Below, in pieces: positions 33,229 through 42,612 of a stretch of DNA of 64,000 nt. The stretch's first letter is position 1, and each line of letters opens with the position of its first letter. This DNA is from Pseudomonas fulva NBRC 16637 = DSM 17717. Lineage in GTDB: Bacteria; Pseudomonadota; Gammaproteobacteria; Pseudomonadales; Pseudomonadaceae. The position numbers and the translations under genes were made by a program. The DNA is taken from the NCBI RefSeq assembly GCF_000730565.1, contig NZ_BBIQ01000023.1, positions 19,424-83,423 on the forward strand, in the 5' to 3' direction. The notes beneath the pieces are model-generated. The model searched no databases. It was not told the DNA's origin and saw only the letters and a program-made list of their open reading frames with translations.

Positions 33229-34863
33229 TCAGACCTTGAACTGGCGCAGCAGTTGTTCCAGGTCCTGGCTGAGCCGGCCCAGCGCCACGCCGGCTTCACT
33301 GGACTGACGCGCCGCATCGGCCGCCTGCTGGGAAAGGCCTGCCGTGTCCAGCACGTTGCGGTTGATGTCTTCCACTACGTGGGATTGCTGCAGGGTGGCG
33401 CTGGCAATGGAAGCATTCAACGCTGTCAGGGTGTGCAGGGCCTGGTTGATCGCATTGAGGCTGGCGCCTGCTTCACGGGCTTGCGTGACAGTTTGCCGTG
33501 AGGCCTCGCTGCTGGTGTCGATCGCCTTGACGGCGGCATCGGACTGGCTCTGCAAGTGTTCGATCATGGTGTGGATCTCGGCGGTGGACTGGGCCGTGCG
33601 CTGCGCCAGCAGGCGCACTTCATCGGCTACCACGGCAAAACCCCGGCCTTGCTCGCCTGCGCGAGCCGCTTCGATCGCCGCATTGAGGGCCAGCAGGTTG
33701 GTCTGTTCTGCAATCGAGCGGATCACGTCCAGTACGCCGCCAATGCGGGTACTGTGCCCGGCCAGATCGCGGATCACCTGCACTGCCTGTTCGATGGTCA
33801 TGGACAACCGGTCGATCTGAGCCAGGCTGCCATGGATCGCCTGCTGCCCCTGCGCGACCTGTTGCTGAGCGGTGTGCATCTCCCCGGCGGCCTGCTCGGC
33901 GGTCTTGGCAACATCCTGCACGGCGTAGGTCACCTCGTTCACGGCCGTTGCCACCTGGTCCATCTGCAGTGATTGCTGCGCGCTTTGCTGTTGCGCCGCA
34001 CCGGCGTTGTCGCCTACATGGTCGGCCGATCTGGCCAGCGCATGCGCCGCCCCTTGCAGTTGTCCGATCACCCCTTGCAGCTTGCCGTTGAAGCGGTTGA
34101 AGTGCTCGCCCAGCTGGCTGAGTTCATCACGCCCGTGGGTATCCAGCCGCCGGGTCAGGTCGCTTTCGCCGCTGGCGATATTGCCCATGGCCTGCACGGC
34201 TTCCTGCAGCGGGCGGGCAATGCTGCGTGCGATGACCCAGACCATCAGGCCCATCAGCAGCGCGATCACCACGCCCAGCAGCGAAGCGTCACGCAGCTGT
34301 CGAGCGAACTCGGCCTGTACGTCGTCCACGTAGACGCCAGAGCCGATGATCCAGCCCCAGGGCTTGAACAGCTGGATGAAGGACGTCTTGGCAACAGGTT
34401 CGCTAGCCCCGGGCTTGGGCCAGCGGTAATTCACAGGCCCCGCCCCCTGCTGGCGCGCCAGCGCAGCCATTTCGTTGAATACCGCAAAACCATCCGGATC
34501 CCGGATGCCCGACAGGTCCTGGCCATCGAGCTTGGGATTGGCCGGATGCATGATCATGCGCGGGGTCAGGTCGTTGATCCAGAAGTAGTCGTCATGGTCA
34601 TAGCGCAGCGCCCTCACCACCTGCAGGGCTTGTTGCTGGGCCGCGTCGCGGCTCAACGTGCCGGCGGCCTCCAGCTGTTGGAAATGCACCAATACACCTG
34701 TGGCCGTTTCCACCACATGCCGGGTTTTCTCAGCCTTGGCCTGGTACAAGTCGCCGTGGATCTGGCGCAGCATCAGCAGACCAAGCGCCAACAGCATGGC
34801 TATCGCCACTACCAGGATCAGCCACAAGCGGCTGCTGATCGACATCGATCTAAGCGTCTTCAT
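33229..34863 (-). CDS. methyl-accepting chemotaxis protein with Cache sensor
   Basis: 544 residues from the ATG at 34863, with GGAG upstream. TM1 at about 12-33, a periplasmic sCache-type domain to about 185 (DDYFWINDLTPRMIMHP, DGFAVFNEMA, FKPWGWIIGSGVYVDD), TM2 at about 190-212, a HAMP domain, and a signalling hairpin with IAEQTNLLALNAAIEAARAG and GFAVVADEVRLLAQRT. It links an external ligand to CheA; the ligand is not evident. No nearby che genes. Confidence 0.93.
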   Translation of the reverse strand: MKTLRSMSISSRLWLILVVAIAMLLALGLLMLRQIHGDLYQAKAEKTRHVVETATGVLVHFQQLEAAGTLSRDAAQQQALQVVRALRYDHDDYFWINDLTPRMIMHPANPKLDGQDLSGIRDPDGFAVFNEMAALARQQGAGPVNYRWPKPGASEPVAKTSFIQLFKPWGWIIGSGVYVDDVQAEFARQLRDASLLGVVIALLMGLMVWVIARSIARPLQEAVQAMGNIASGESDLTRRLDTHGRDELSQLGEHFNRFNGKLQGVIGQLQGAAHALARSADHVGDNAGAAQQQSAQQSLQMDQVATAVNEVTYAVQDVAKTAEQAAGEMHTAQQQVAQGQQAIHGSLAQIDRLSMTIEQAVQVIRDLAGHSTRIGGVLDVIRSIAEQTNLLALNAAIEAARAGEQGRGFAVVADEVRLLAQRTAQSTAEIHTMIEHLQSQSDAAVKAIDTSSEASRQTVTQAREAGASLNAINQALHTLTALNASIASATLQQSHVVEDINRNVLDTAGLSQQAADAARQSSEAGVALGRLSQDLEQLLRQFKV

Positions 34864-35157
34864 TGCGCATGCTCCATTTGTTCTTGTTTTCACCTGCATC
34901 CAAGCACGCCTGTGGCCATGGACCCACTCGACCAATGGCTAAGTGCCATGTGCCGTGGAGTCTGTTGCCTGCAACGTCATGACAGTGCAAAGGGGTTCTG
35001 CCAGCATTTCGGCGGCGCAACATGAAACCTTTAGTAACCGTGAACTTTTCCACTGGCTTTGCGACCAACAGACGCTGTAAAACAGCCGGGCCGCGTGCGG
35101 CAATATTCAGGCAAATCAAGAACAAGGAGCTTGCCACGAGCAGGCTCCATCGGGGGG

Positions 35158-35991
35158 ATGATGGATTTTTGGACGGCCTTTCAGGCAATCATACTGGGCG
35201 TGGTGGAAGGGCTGACGGAGTTCCTGCCGATTTCCAGTACCGGCCACCAGATCATCGTCGCCGACCTCATCGGGTTCACAGGTGAGCGGGCGATGGCCTT
35301 CAACATCATCATTCAGCTGGCCGCCATCCTGGCGGTGATGTGGGAGTTTCGCGGCAAGATAGTCGACGTGGTCCGCGGGTTGCCCACCCAGCCCAGGGCC
35401 CAGCGCTTCACCGGTAACCTGCTATTGGCCTTTCTGCCAGCGCTGGTATTGGGTGTATTGTTCGCCGACCTGATTCATGAGTACCTGTTCAACGCGGTCA
35501 CCGTGGCGGCTGCGCTGGTGCTGGGTGGGGTGGTCATGCTCTGGGCCGAGCGACGGCAACATACGGTTGAGGTGACGCATGTCGATGAGATGCGCTGGAG
35601 CCATGCGCTGAAAATCGGTTTTGTGCAGTGCCTGGCCATGATTCCTGGTACTTCGCGCTCCGGCTCGACCATCATCGGTGGCCTGCTGTTTGGCCTGTCG
35701 CGTACTGCTGCGACGGAGTTTTCCTTCTTTCTGGCGATGCCGACGATGGTGGGGGCTGCCGTGTACTCGGGCTACAAGTACCGTCATCTGTTCCAGCCGG
35801 ATGATCTACCGATCTTTACGCTGGGCTTCGTGACCTCGTTCATCTTCGCGATGATCGCCGTACGCGGCCTGTTGAAGTTCATCGCCAACCACAGTTATGC
35901 AGCCTTTGCCTGGTATCGGATCGTCTTCGGCATGCTGATTCTGGCCAGCTGGCTGTTCGGCTGGGTCGACTGGACCGTTGCCCATGGTTGA
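35158..35991 (+). CDS. uppP: undecaprenyl-diphosphatase UppP (BacA)
   Basis: 277 residues from the ATG at 35158 (the next codon is also ATG). Integral membrane enzyme that recycles undecaprenyl diphosphate for cell wall synthesis and can confer bacitracin tolerance. The motifs EGLTEFLPISSTGH and PGTSRSGSTI are intact. Overlaps the next gene by eight bases. Confidence 0.95.
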   Translation: MMDFWTAFQAIILGVVEGLTEFLPISSTGHQIIVADLIGFTGERAMAFNIIIQLAAILAVMWEFRGKIVDVVRGLPTQPRAQRFTGNLLLAFLPALVLGVLFADLIHEYLFNAVTVAAALVLGGVVMLWAERRQHTVEVTHVDEMRWSHALKIGFVQCLAMIPGTSRSGSTIIGGLLFGLSRTAATEFSFFLAMPTMVGAAVYSGYKYRHLFQPDDLPIFTLGFVTSFIFAMIAVRGLLKFIANHSYAAFAWYRIVFGMLILASWLFGWVDWTVAHG

Positions 35992-36409
35992 GCAGCCAGA
36001 TCGCCAGCGCCCCGCGCAGATACGCAACGCCCGGTTCAAGGGGGTGCTGCTGGGGCTGCTGTGTGTGCTGCCGGTGCTGGGTGTAGCGTGCCTGGCCTAC
36101 GACGCGCAGGCGTGGTGGCCGCTGGTGGTGTACCCGGGGATGAGCCTGGTCAGCGTGTTGCTCTACTGGCACGACAAGGCCCAGGCCCGCACCCAGGCCC
36201 GCACCCAGGCGCGGCGCATCCCGGAGAAGCTGTTGCACGGTACAGAACTGTTCGGTGGCTGGCCTGGCGCTCTGCTGGCGCAGCAGTTGTTCAGGCACAA
36301 GACACGCAAGGTGCCTTACCAGGTTACCTTCTGGGCCATCGTGGTCGTGCACCAGGCCGCCTGGGCGTATTGGCTGTTCTTCCAGGGGCGAGCTGCGGCA
36401 TTGGCGTGA
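35984..36409 (+). CDS. DUF1294 small membrane protein
   Basis: 141 residues from the ATG at 35984 inside the uppP end. Two to three helices; C-terminal ELFGGWPGALLAQQLFRHKTRKVPYQ is the DUF1294 signature. A 12-base tandem duplication encodes ARTQARTQAR at about residue 67. Function unknown. Confidence 0.85.
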   Translation: MVEQPDRQRPAQIRNARFKGVLLGLLCVLPVLGVACLAYDAQAWWPLVVYPGMSLVSVLLYWHDKAQARTQARTQARRIPEKLLHGTELFGGWPGALLAQQLFRHKTRKVPYQVTFWAIVVVHQAAWAYWLFFQGRAAALA

Positions 36410-36484
36410 AACCGCTTTATCACACACGGGAGCGAGCGCGCTTAATACATTTCCCGGCCACTCCTGTATTTGCTCAGTGACCTG

Positions 36485-37387
36485 TCAGACATAGCGTTCC
36501 CCGCACGTTTCGAATGAGGCGGCCAAATGGTCGATCCATACGCGCACCGCAGGCGTGACACCGCGTCTGTGAGGGTATACAGCCTGCAGGTAGCCGCCTG
36601 GCAAGGACCAGTCCGGGAGCAGCCTGACAAGTTCTCCACGCTGCAGCTGCTCTTCACAAAACAGGCTGGGCAGGGCGGTGAAGCCCAGGCCCGCGCGTAC
36701 AGCTGCATTACGTACTACGAAATCGTCCACTGACAGCCTGGGTTCGAGCGCCAAGGCGCGCAGCTGGCCCCCAGGCCCTTGCAGCCTCAGGTGTACCAGG
36801 CGGTCGGATTCGGGTGCGCCGAGCACCGGCAGGTCGGCTAGCTGCTCAGGCTCGCGTACCTGTGGGGCAAAACCAGGCGCGGCAACCAGTTGCATCTGTG
36901 CCTGACAAAGTCGCCGGGTCACCAGCGTAGGGTCCTCATCGCCCAGGTCACGCACACGCAGCGCTACATCTATACCTTCGGAGATCAGGTCCACCCGACG
37001 GTTGAGCAAGACCAGGTCCAGTTGTACGAGCGGATATTGCCGCAAAAACTGGGTCACCACGTCCGGCAAGAACGCATGACCCAAGGCCACCGGGCAGGAT
37101 ACGCGTAGCCTGCCGCGCGGTTCACTGCTCATGCTGGCTACCGCTTCCTCGGCAGCCTCGGCTTCGAGAAGCATGGCCTGGCAGTGATGCAGGTAGCGCT
37201 CGCCCACGGCGGTCAGTTTCACCTGGCGTGTAGTGCGCTGTAGCAGGCGCATCCCTAAGCGTTCTTCCAGTTCGGCGATTCGACGGGACAACCTTGATTT
37301 CGGAATGCCCAGTTGGCGTCCGGCGGCGGCGAAGCCGCCTGCTTCGACGACGCGGGCAAAGTAGAACAGATCGTTCAAATCCTGCAT
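36485..37387 (-). CDS. LysR-family transcriptional regulator
   Basis: 300 residues from the ATG at 37387. Winged HTH at 1-60 (DLNDLFYFARVVEAGGFAAAG, IPKSRLSRRIAELEERLG), CrgA/DsdC-like effector domain after it. Divergent from azoR at 37519, which it most likely controls. An in-frame TTG two codons earlier is possible. Confidence 0.93.
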   Translation of the reverse strand: MQDLNDLFYFARVVEAGGFAAAGRQLGIPKSRLSRRIAELEERLGMRLLQRTTRQVKLTAVGERYLHHCQAMLLEAEAAEEAVASMSSEPRGRLRVSCPVALGHAFLPDVVTQFLRQYPLVQLDLVLLNRRVDLISEGIDVALRVRDLGDEDPTLVTRRLCQAQMQLVAAPGFAPQVREPEQLADLPVLGAPESDRLVHLRLQGPGGQLRALALEPRLSVDDFVVRNAAVRAGLGFTALPSLFCEEQLQRGELVRLLPDWSLPGGYLQAVYPHRRGVTPAVRVWIDHLAASFETCGERYV

Positions 37388-37518
37388 GGGCAATGCTCAT
37401 TGTTCCAGGGATAGGACAAACTAACGCGATTGGGGGCACTTATCATCCATTACTCGCTTAGGTAATATCGTTCCCATCAAACATCTCCCGCTTCAACCCC
37501 TTTTCGCAGGAGCACCTC

Positions 37519-38130
37519 ATGAAACTGCTGCACATCGATTCGAGCATCCTGGGTGACAACTCGGCCTCGCGCCAACTGAGCCGTGAGGTCGTAGCCGCTT
37601 GGCAGGCCGCTGAGCCAAACGTCGAAGTGGTCTATCGCGACCTGGCAGCCGATGCCATCGCTCATTTCTCGGCCGCTACCCTGATGGCTGCCGGCACGGG
37701 TGAAGAGCTGCGCGATGCAGCCCAGGCCTTCGAGGCCAAGCTCAGTGCCGAGACCCTCGAAGAGTTCCTGGCCGCCGATGCGGTGGTCATTGGCGCACCG
37801 ATGTACAACTTCAGCGTGCCGACCCAACTCAAGGCGTGGATCGACCGCATCGCCGTCGCCGGCAAGACCTTCCGTTACACCGAAGCTGGCCCGGAAGGCT
37901 TGTGCGGTGACAAGAAAGTGGTGCTGGTTTCCACGGCAGGTGGTGTGCACGCCGATCAACCTACCGGGGTAGGCCATGAAGACTTCCTCAAGGTGTTCCT
38001 GGGCTTCATCGGCATTACCGACCTGCAGGTGGTTCGGGCTCACGGCCTGGCTTACGGTCCGGAGCAGCGTATCCAAGCGATTACCGCTGCACAGGCGCAC
38101 ATCGAGAACGATCTGTTCGCCGTTGCGTGA
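37519..38130 (+). CDS. azoR: FMN-dependent NADH azoreductase
   Basis: 203 residues. Flavodoxin-like fold: MKLLHIDSSILGDNSASRQLS binds FMN phosphate, and PMYNFSVPTQLKAWID plus STAGGVH are family motifs. Reduces quinones and azo dyes with NADH; physiologically a quinone-detoxifying enzyme. AGGAG precedes the ATG; a terminator follows. Confidence 0.95.
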   Translation: MKLLHIDSSILGDNSASRQLSREVVAAWQAAEPNVEVVYRDLAADAIAHFSAATLMAAGTGEELRDAAQAFEAKLSAETLEEFLAADAVVIGAPMYNFSVPTQLKAWIDRIAVAGKTFRYTEAGPEGLCGDKKVVLVSTAGGVHADQPTGVGHEDFLKVFLGFIGITDLQVVRAHGLAYGPEQRIQAITAAQAHIENDLFAVA

Positions 38131-38159
38131 CGGCGGGGGTTCGCCTTAGCGCAAGTTGA

Positions 38160-38182
38160 GGGTCGCCTAGGCGGCCCTTTTT
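38160..38182 (+). terminator. intrinsic terminator of azoR
   Basis: GGGTCGCC / GGCGGCCC stem (one G-T pair) followed by five T. Confidence 0.8.
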
Positions 38183-38322
38183 CATGCGCGGCCACCGCAT
38201 TCCGCTAACGGCGACACAGCCTACTGTTGCGCAACGCTAGGGCTCAACTGTAATGGTGGGTCATCGAGGAATAGCCTTATGCTGTAACGAAATATGTATA
38301 AGCGCTGAAGAAGGAAGCCGCA

Positions 38323-39207
38323 ATGCCGCTCAAGGACCTGCTCATCGCTCTGGTGGTAATCATCGCCTGGGGCGTCAACTTCGTCGTGATCAAGGTCGGG
38401 CTCGATGGGTTGCCGCCCATGTTGCTGGGGGCGCTGCGTTTTCTCCTTGTGGCATTCCCCGCGGTGTTCTTCATCAAGCGGCCAAACCTGCCCTGGCGTT
38501 GGCTGATCGCGTACGGTGCGACCATCTCCCTGGGGCAGTTCGCATTTCTGTTCCAGGCCATGGCCAGCGGCATGCCACCGGGGCTGGCTTCATTGGTCCT
38601 GCAGTCCCAGGCCTTCTTCACCCTGGGCTTCGCCGCGCTGTTTCTGGGCGAGCGCTTGCGCGTGGCCAGTGTGCTCGGGCTGCTGGTGGCCGCTGGTGGA
38701 CTGGCGCTGATCGGCAGTGAAGACGGCAGCCATGTTCCCACGCTCGCGCTGATATTGACCTTGTGTGGCGGGGCGATGTGGGGCTTGGGCAACATCATTA
38801 CCCGCCGCTTCGGATCGATTGACCTGGTGGCATTGGTCATCTGGGGCGGTTTGATCCCTCCGCTGCCCTTTCTGCTGCTCTCTGGCTGGCTGGAGGGGCC
38901 TGAACGCATCAGCCAGGCGCTCACGCACATCGGCTGGCACTCGATTGCCGCGCTGGCATACCTGGCATTCGTCGCCACCATCCTGGGCTACAGCCTCTGG
39001 AGCACGCTGTTGTCGCGCCATCCGGCTGGCAAGGTCGCGCCTTTTTCGCTATTGGTGCCTGTGATAGGCCTGAGTTCGTCGGCACTGCTGCTGGGTGAGC
39101 GCCTGACCGAAACCCAGGGTTGGGGTGCCTTGCTGGTCATGTGTGGTTTGCTGGTGAACGTGTTTGGTGCCCGACTCGGCCAGCGGCTCAGGGCCGCGAG
39201 GGCCTGA
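38323..39207 (+). CDS. EamA/DMT-family exporter
   Basis: 294 residues, ten predicted helices in two EamA repeats (first LIALVVIIAWGVNFVVIKVG, with FFTLGFAALFLGERL closing it). Typical of O-acetylserine/cysteine or amino-acid metabolite exporters (YdcZ/EamA-like). AAGGAAG lies upstream of the ATG. Substrate unknown. Confidence 0.92.
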   Translation: MPLKDLLIALVVIIAWGVNFVVIKVGLDGLPPMLLGALRFLLVAFPAVFFIKRPNLPWRWLIAYGATISLGQFAFLFQAMASGMPPGLASLVLQSQAFFTLGFAALFLGERLRVASVLGLLVAAGGLALIGSEDGSHVPTLALILTLCGGAMWGLGNIITRRFGSIDLVALVIWGGLIPPLPFLLLSGWLEGPERISQALTHIGWHSIAALAYLAFVATILGYSLWSTLLSRHPAGKVAPFSLLVPVIGLSSSALLLGERLTETQGWGALLVMCGLLVNVFGARLGQRLRAARA

Positions 39208-39336
39208 GTAACTGCGGGCGCTACCCGTTTTTTTCGAGTTTTGATTGACCAGGCTCATGTTGTTGGTCGGTTACAGTCGCCCAGCAGGCACGGATATGCT
39301 TCCCTGGCTACGTTTTGGTAGGGAGGACCGCAAACG

Positions 39337-39636
39337 ATGCGAGTCAGGGACGAAATCTATTGGCAGTGGGCCGATGCACAACTGCACAGCCGCTGCCACG
39401 ACGAGGCGCTCAGCGACGGCACGACCCTCGATGTGCAGGTGCGCCTGTCCAGGCAAGGCGCAACTCAACTGTTTCTTGGCCTTTACGCTCGCGACGGGCA
39501 GGCTCTGGTGGAGGAGTATTATCCCGCCCGCTGCGGCGAAACCATGACCCGCGCGCTGGTGTGGGGTGTGGAGCGCGCTCGGGCATTGGCCACGGGCGCC
39601 ACGCCGTTACCCCATAAGGCAAAAAGGCGCGCATGA
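39337..39636 (+). CDS. small hypothetical protein
   Basis: 99 residues with GGGAGG before the ATG. Contains RVRDEIYWQWADAQLHSRCH and GVERARALATGATPLP; looks like a small soluble alpha/beta protein. No family recognised. It is followed by a hairpin shared with the convergent gene. Confidence 0.7.
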   Translation: MRVRDEIYWQWADAQLHSRCHDEALSDGTTLDVQVRLSRQGATQLFLGLYARDGQALVEEYYPARCGETMTRALVWGVERARALATGATPLPHKAKRRA

Positions 39637-39660
39637 AAAAGCCCGGCGCGGTGGCCGGGC
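39636..39660 (-). terminator. intrinsic terminator between convergent genes
   Basis: Stem GCCCGGC / GCCGGGC, six-base loop; on the minus strand it is followed by five T, ending the 39678-40010 gene, and it may also stop the plus-strand gene. Confidence 0.75.
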
Positions 39661-39677
39661 TTGAGACCGCGTGAGGG

Positions 39678-40010
39678 TCAGTACTGCGCTTCGATCACCT
39701 TCACGGCATGTTGCGTACGCGCCTCTGGCCATTGCTGTTGCAGGGTTTGCAAGACACGGCCGACGAACTCGGTATCGGCAGCCGCCTTCTTGCCTACATA
39801 GCCCTGGCCTCGGCGGTAGGCCTTGAAGCGCGCACGCATGCTTGGCAGGTGCTCCTGGAATTCATCTTCGATCGTGTTGGGTGGCAAGCGGTCCAGGCGC
39901 ACTTCGCCGCTTTGGCTCACCCACAGCAGATGGTCATCAAGGCTGTCCTTGCGCGTGGCGAACAGCTTGGCCAATTGATCAATGGTCGGATTGTCGTTCA
40001 AGTTCATCAT
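39678..40010 (-). CDS. small hypothetical protein
   Basis: 110 residues from the ATG at 40010 (second ATG directly after). Reads MMNLNDNPTIDQLAKLF at the start and ends with a helical EFVGRVLQTLQQQWPEARTQ stretch. Basic middle (MRARFKAYRRGQGYVGKKAA). Unknown function; not obviously DNA-binding. GGGGG precedes the start. Confidence 0.7.
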   Translation of the reverse strand: MMNLNDNPTIDQLAKLFATRKDSLDDHLLWVSQSGEVRLDRLPPNTIEDEFQEHLPSMRARFKAYRRGQGYVGKKAAADTEFVGRVLQTLQQQWPEARTQHAVKVIEAQY

Positions 40011-40144
40011 AAAGCCCCCATTACCCAGTTTCAGGTGATATTCACAGTTGGCGCTATCGCGATGTAGCGCGTTTCCAAGGCTGCTACTGCAGCTTTGCAA
40101 CAGGGGCTTTCTCACGCTGCCTTTTGGACAGTTCCCTCTCCACG

Positions 40145-40172
40145 GGCCGCCTGCGTTACCGCGCAGGCGGCC
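40145..40172. other. strong hairpin in a 297-base intergenic gap
   Basis: Perfect 11-base inverted repeat GGCCGCCTGCG / CGCAGGCGGCC with loop TTACCG, between the 110-residue gene (minus) and ampC (minus, ends 40308). It has no T-run. It probably serves the end of ampC transcripts, or a regulatory RNA structure; the rest of 40011-40307 shows nothing. Confidence 0.45.
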
Positions 40173-40307
40173 TGGAACACCCTTGCCACGACTCCCGATC
40201 AGGGAGACGGCCTCATCATGCACAAGCGCGATGAACGGCGTCAACCGTTTTGTAGTGATTATTTTTGCTCACTACATTTTCGTAGAGTTGTCCGACAATC
40301 CTTGGTT

Positions 40308-41450
40308 TCAGAGCCCTGAAAGAATCTCGAATGCCGCGCGGACCCGGGCTTCGTTGGGGTAGTTGCGGTTGGCCAGAAGCACGATGGCCAACCCTTCTGA
40401 TGGGACGAACGCTGCATATGAACCGAAACCGTTGGTGGAGCCGGTCTTGTTGTACCATGCTGCCGCCAACGGAGCGGCTGGCGGCTGCAGCCGTTGTGCC
40501 GGCTGGGGGCCTCGTATCATCTGCGGACCATTGCCGGTGAGGAGGGTGCGCAATGTGACGGGGTACGCATAACGCTCCCAGCCCAGGCCTTGTGTCATCT
40601 CACCGATCTGGGCGTAGCCATTGCGGGTGATGAGGACGGCGCGGGCCAAGGGCGCGGGCAGATCGTCGGGCTGCATGTTCAAGCGCACGTAGCGCAGCAG
40701 GTCGCTGGCACTGGTCTTGATGCCGTAGGCTTGTTGCGCGTAAGGGCCAGGGTTCACGCGCACAGGCTTGTCGCTGGCATCGTAGCCTTGGGCATACAGG
40801 CTACGTGCATCGCTGGGCACATCCAGGTAGGTACTGTGCAGGCCCATGGGCTTGAGCACGTTTTGCTCAAGCAAGGTGGCAAACGGTTGATGCTGGGCAC
40901 GGGCGGCCAGGTCGCCGAACAGGCCCAGGCTAGGGTTGGAGTAACACCGTTGGGCACCTGGCGTGCCTTTGGGCTGCCATTGCCGCAAGAACGTCACGAT
41001 TTGCTGGGTGGAGTTCACGGTGTCGGGGAACTGCAAGGGCAAGCAGTCAGCGCTGTAGGTGCCCAGGTCCTGCACGGTGGCGTCCCCCATGGGAGTACCC
41101 CCCAGGGCCGGGTGATAGCGTTTGGCAGGGGCGTCGAGGGCGAGCTGGCCTTCGGCATTGGCCACGGCTACCAACGTGGCGGTGAATGTCTTGCTCAGCG
41201 AGCCGATTTCGAACAGGGTGTCGCGGCTAACGGGCACGCCGCCGTCGCGGCTGGCGACGCCGTAGCTGAAGTAATGAGCGTGGCCATGGGCATACAGCGC
41301 GACGGCCATGCCGCTGATGCCCTCGGCCTGCATCAGGGGGCCGATGACGGTGTCGACTTTACTTCGCAGCGGATCATTGGCGTAGGCGGATGACCAGGGT
41401 GCGCCGAGCATGAGGGCGACCGCAATATAGACGGAGCGGGGGCAGATCAT
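40308..41450 (-). CDS. ampC: class C beta-lactamase AmpC
   Basis: 380 residues. Signal peptide to about SAYA. Serine beta-lactamase motifs: Ser84-x-x-Lys87 (GSLSK), Tyr171-Ser-Asn173 (CYSNPS), Lys336-Thr-Gly338 (NKTGSTNGFGSY). Periplasmic cephalosporinase. No ampR is adjacent (the nearest regulator is unrelated), so if inducible, it is from afar. Confidence 0.93.
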   Translation of the reverse strand: MICPRSVYIAVALMLGAPWSSAYANDPLRSKVDTVIGPLMQAEGISGMAVALYAHGHAHYFSYGVASRDGGVPVSRDTLFEIGSLSKTFTATLVAVANAEGQLALDAPAKRYHPALGGTPMGDATVQDLGTYSADCLPLQFPDTVNSTQQIVTFLRQWQPKGTPGAQRCYSNPSLGLFGDLAARAQHQPFATLLEQNVLKPMGLHSTYLDVPSDARSLYAQGYDASDKPVRVNPGPYAQQAYGIKTSASDLLRYVRLNMQPDDLPAPLARAVLITRNGYAQIGEMTQGLGWERYAYPVTLRTLLTGNGPQMIRGPQPAQRLQPPAAPLAAAWYNKTGSTNGFGSYAAFVPSEGLAIVLLANRNYPNEARVRAAFEILSGL

Positions 41451-41569
41451 TGAAGTTCCTTGGCTGAGTGTCCGTTGCGCGATACCGGCAGGGGTTCCGG
41501 CGTTAGCGCCTGGGGGCGCAAAACCTTATCCTCCGTGCTTGCCCAAAGACAAGACGGAACGGAACTGTG

Positions 41570-42562
41570 ATGAAGTATCTGCGCATGCTGTTCGACAACT
41601 TCACCCTGGCGTTGCTGGCCGTGGTGGCGATTGCCACCGTGCTGCCTTGCTCAGGTCAGGGGGCTGTGTATTTCGGCTGGCTCACCAACCTGGCGATCGG
41701 TTTGTTGTTCTTCCTGCACGGGGCCAAGCTCTCGCGGGAGGCAATCATCGCTGGGGCGGGGCATTGGCGCCTCCATCTGCTGGTGTTTTCCTGCACGTTT
41801 GTTCTGTTTCCACTGCTGGGCATGGCGTTCAAGCCGCTGTTCCTGCCACTGGTGGGAGATGAGCTTTACTTGGGGGTGCTGTACCTCTGCGCGTTGCCTG
41901 CCACCGTCCAGTCGGCCATTGCGTTCACCTCGCTGGCACGGGGTAACGTGCCGGCGGCCATCTGCAGCGCAGCCGCCTCCAGCCTGCTGGGCATATTCCT
42001 GACCCCAGTGCTGGTGATGTTGTTGCTGGGCGCCAGCGGAGACACCGGCTCAGGTCTGGACGCAGTGCTCAAGATCACCTTGCAGTTGCTGGTGCCGTTC
42101 GTGGCCGGGCAGCTCGCCCGCCGCTGGATTGGTGCCTGGGTCAAGCGCAATGCGCGCTGGCTGAAGATCGTCGACCAGGGCTCGATTCTGCTGGTGGTCT
42201 ACACCGCCTTCAGCGAAGCGGTGGTCACAGGCTTATGGCACACCGTTTCGCCGCAGCACCTGGCAGGCCTGTTCGCCGTCTGCGGCATCCTGCTGACCGT
42301 GGTGTTGGTGGGGACGAGCTTGCTGGGCAAAGTGTTTGGCTTCAACCTGGAAGACCGAATCACCATCCTGTTCGCAGGCTCGAAGAAGAGCCTGGCAACC
42401 GGGGTGCCGATGGCGCAGGTGTTGTTCGTCGGGAGCGGCATTGGCGCAATGATCCTGCCACTGATGCTGTTCCACCAGATCCAGCTGATGGTCTGCGCCG
42501 TGCTGGCGCAACATTACGCGAGCCGCGAGCAGGATGATATCGAGGTGCCAACGGTCCGATGA
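41570..42562 (+). CDS. bile acid:sodium symporter-family transporter
   Basis: 330 residues from the ATG at 41570 (GTG one codon earlier). About nine helices. Motifs such as LCALPATVQSAIAFTSLARGN and AGSKKSLATGVPMAQVLF match the YfeH/SBF-like subfamily. Substrate unknown; members carry organic anions. Hairpin terminator follows. Confidence 0.9.
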   Translation: MKYLRMLFDNFTLALLAVVAIATVLPCSGQGAVYFGWLTNLAIGLLFFLHGAKLSREAIIAGAGHWRLHLLVFSCTFVLFPLLGMAFKPLFLPLVGDELYLGVLYLCALPATVQSAIAFTSLARGNVPAAICSAAASSLLGIFLTPVLVMLLLGASGDTGSGLDAVLKITLQLLVPFVAGQLARRWIGAWVKRNARWLKIVDQGSILLVVYTAFSEAVVTGLWHTVSPQHLAGLFAVCGILLTVVLVGTSLLGKVFGFNLEDRITILFAGSKKSLATGVPMAQVLFVGSGIGAMILPLMLFHQIQLMVCAVLAQHYASREQDDIEVPTVR

Positions 42563-42566
42563 ACCG

Positions 42567-42602
42567 GTGATGGTTGCAGCCGACCTGGGCTGCAACCATC
42601 AC
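42567..42602. terminator. bidirectional hairpin between convergent genes
   Basis: Perfect 15-base stem GTGATGGTTGCAGCC / GGCTGCAACCATCAC with a six-base loop, between the symporter and the XRE-cupin gene. No T-run, but very stable. Confidence 0.65.
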
Positions 42603-42612
42603 GGCGCCTGAA

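Noticed and set aside
36182..36212. 12-base tandem duplication
   Set aside because: It is simply the coding repeat ARTQ in the DUF1294 gene and needs no separate explanation.
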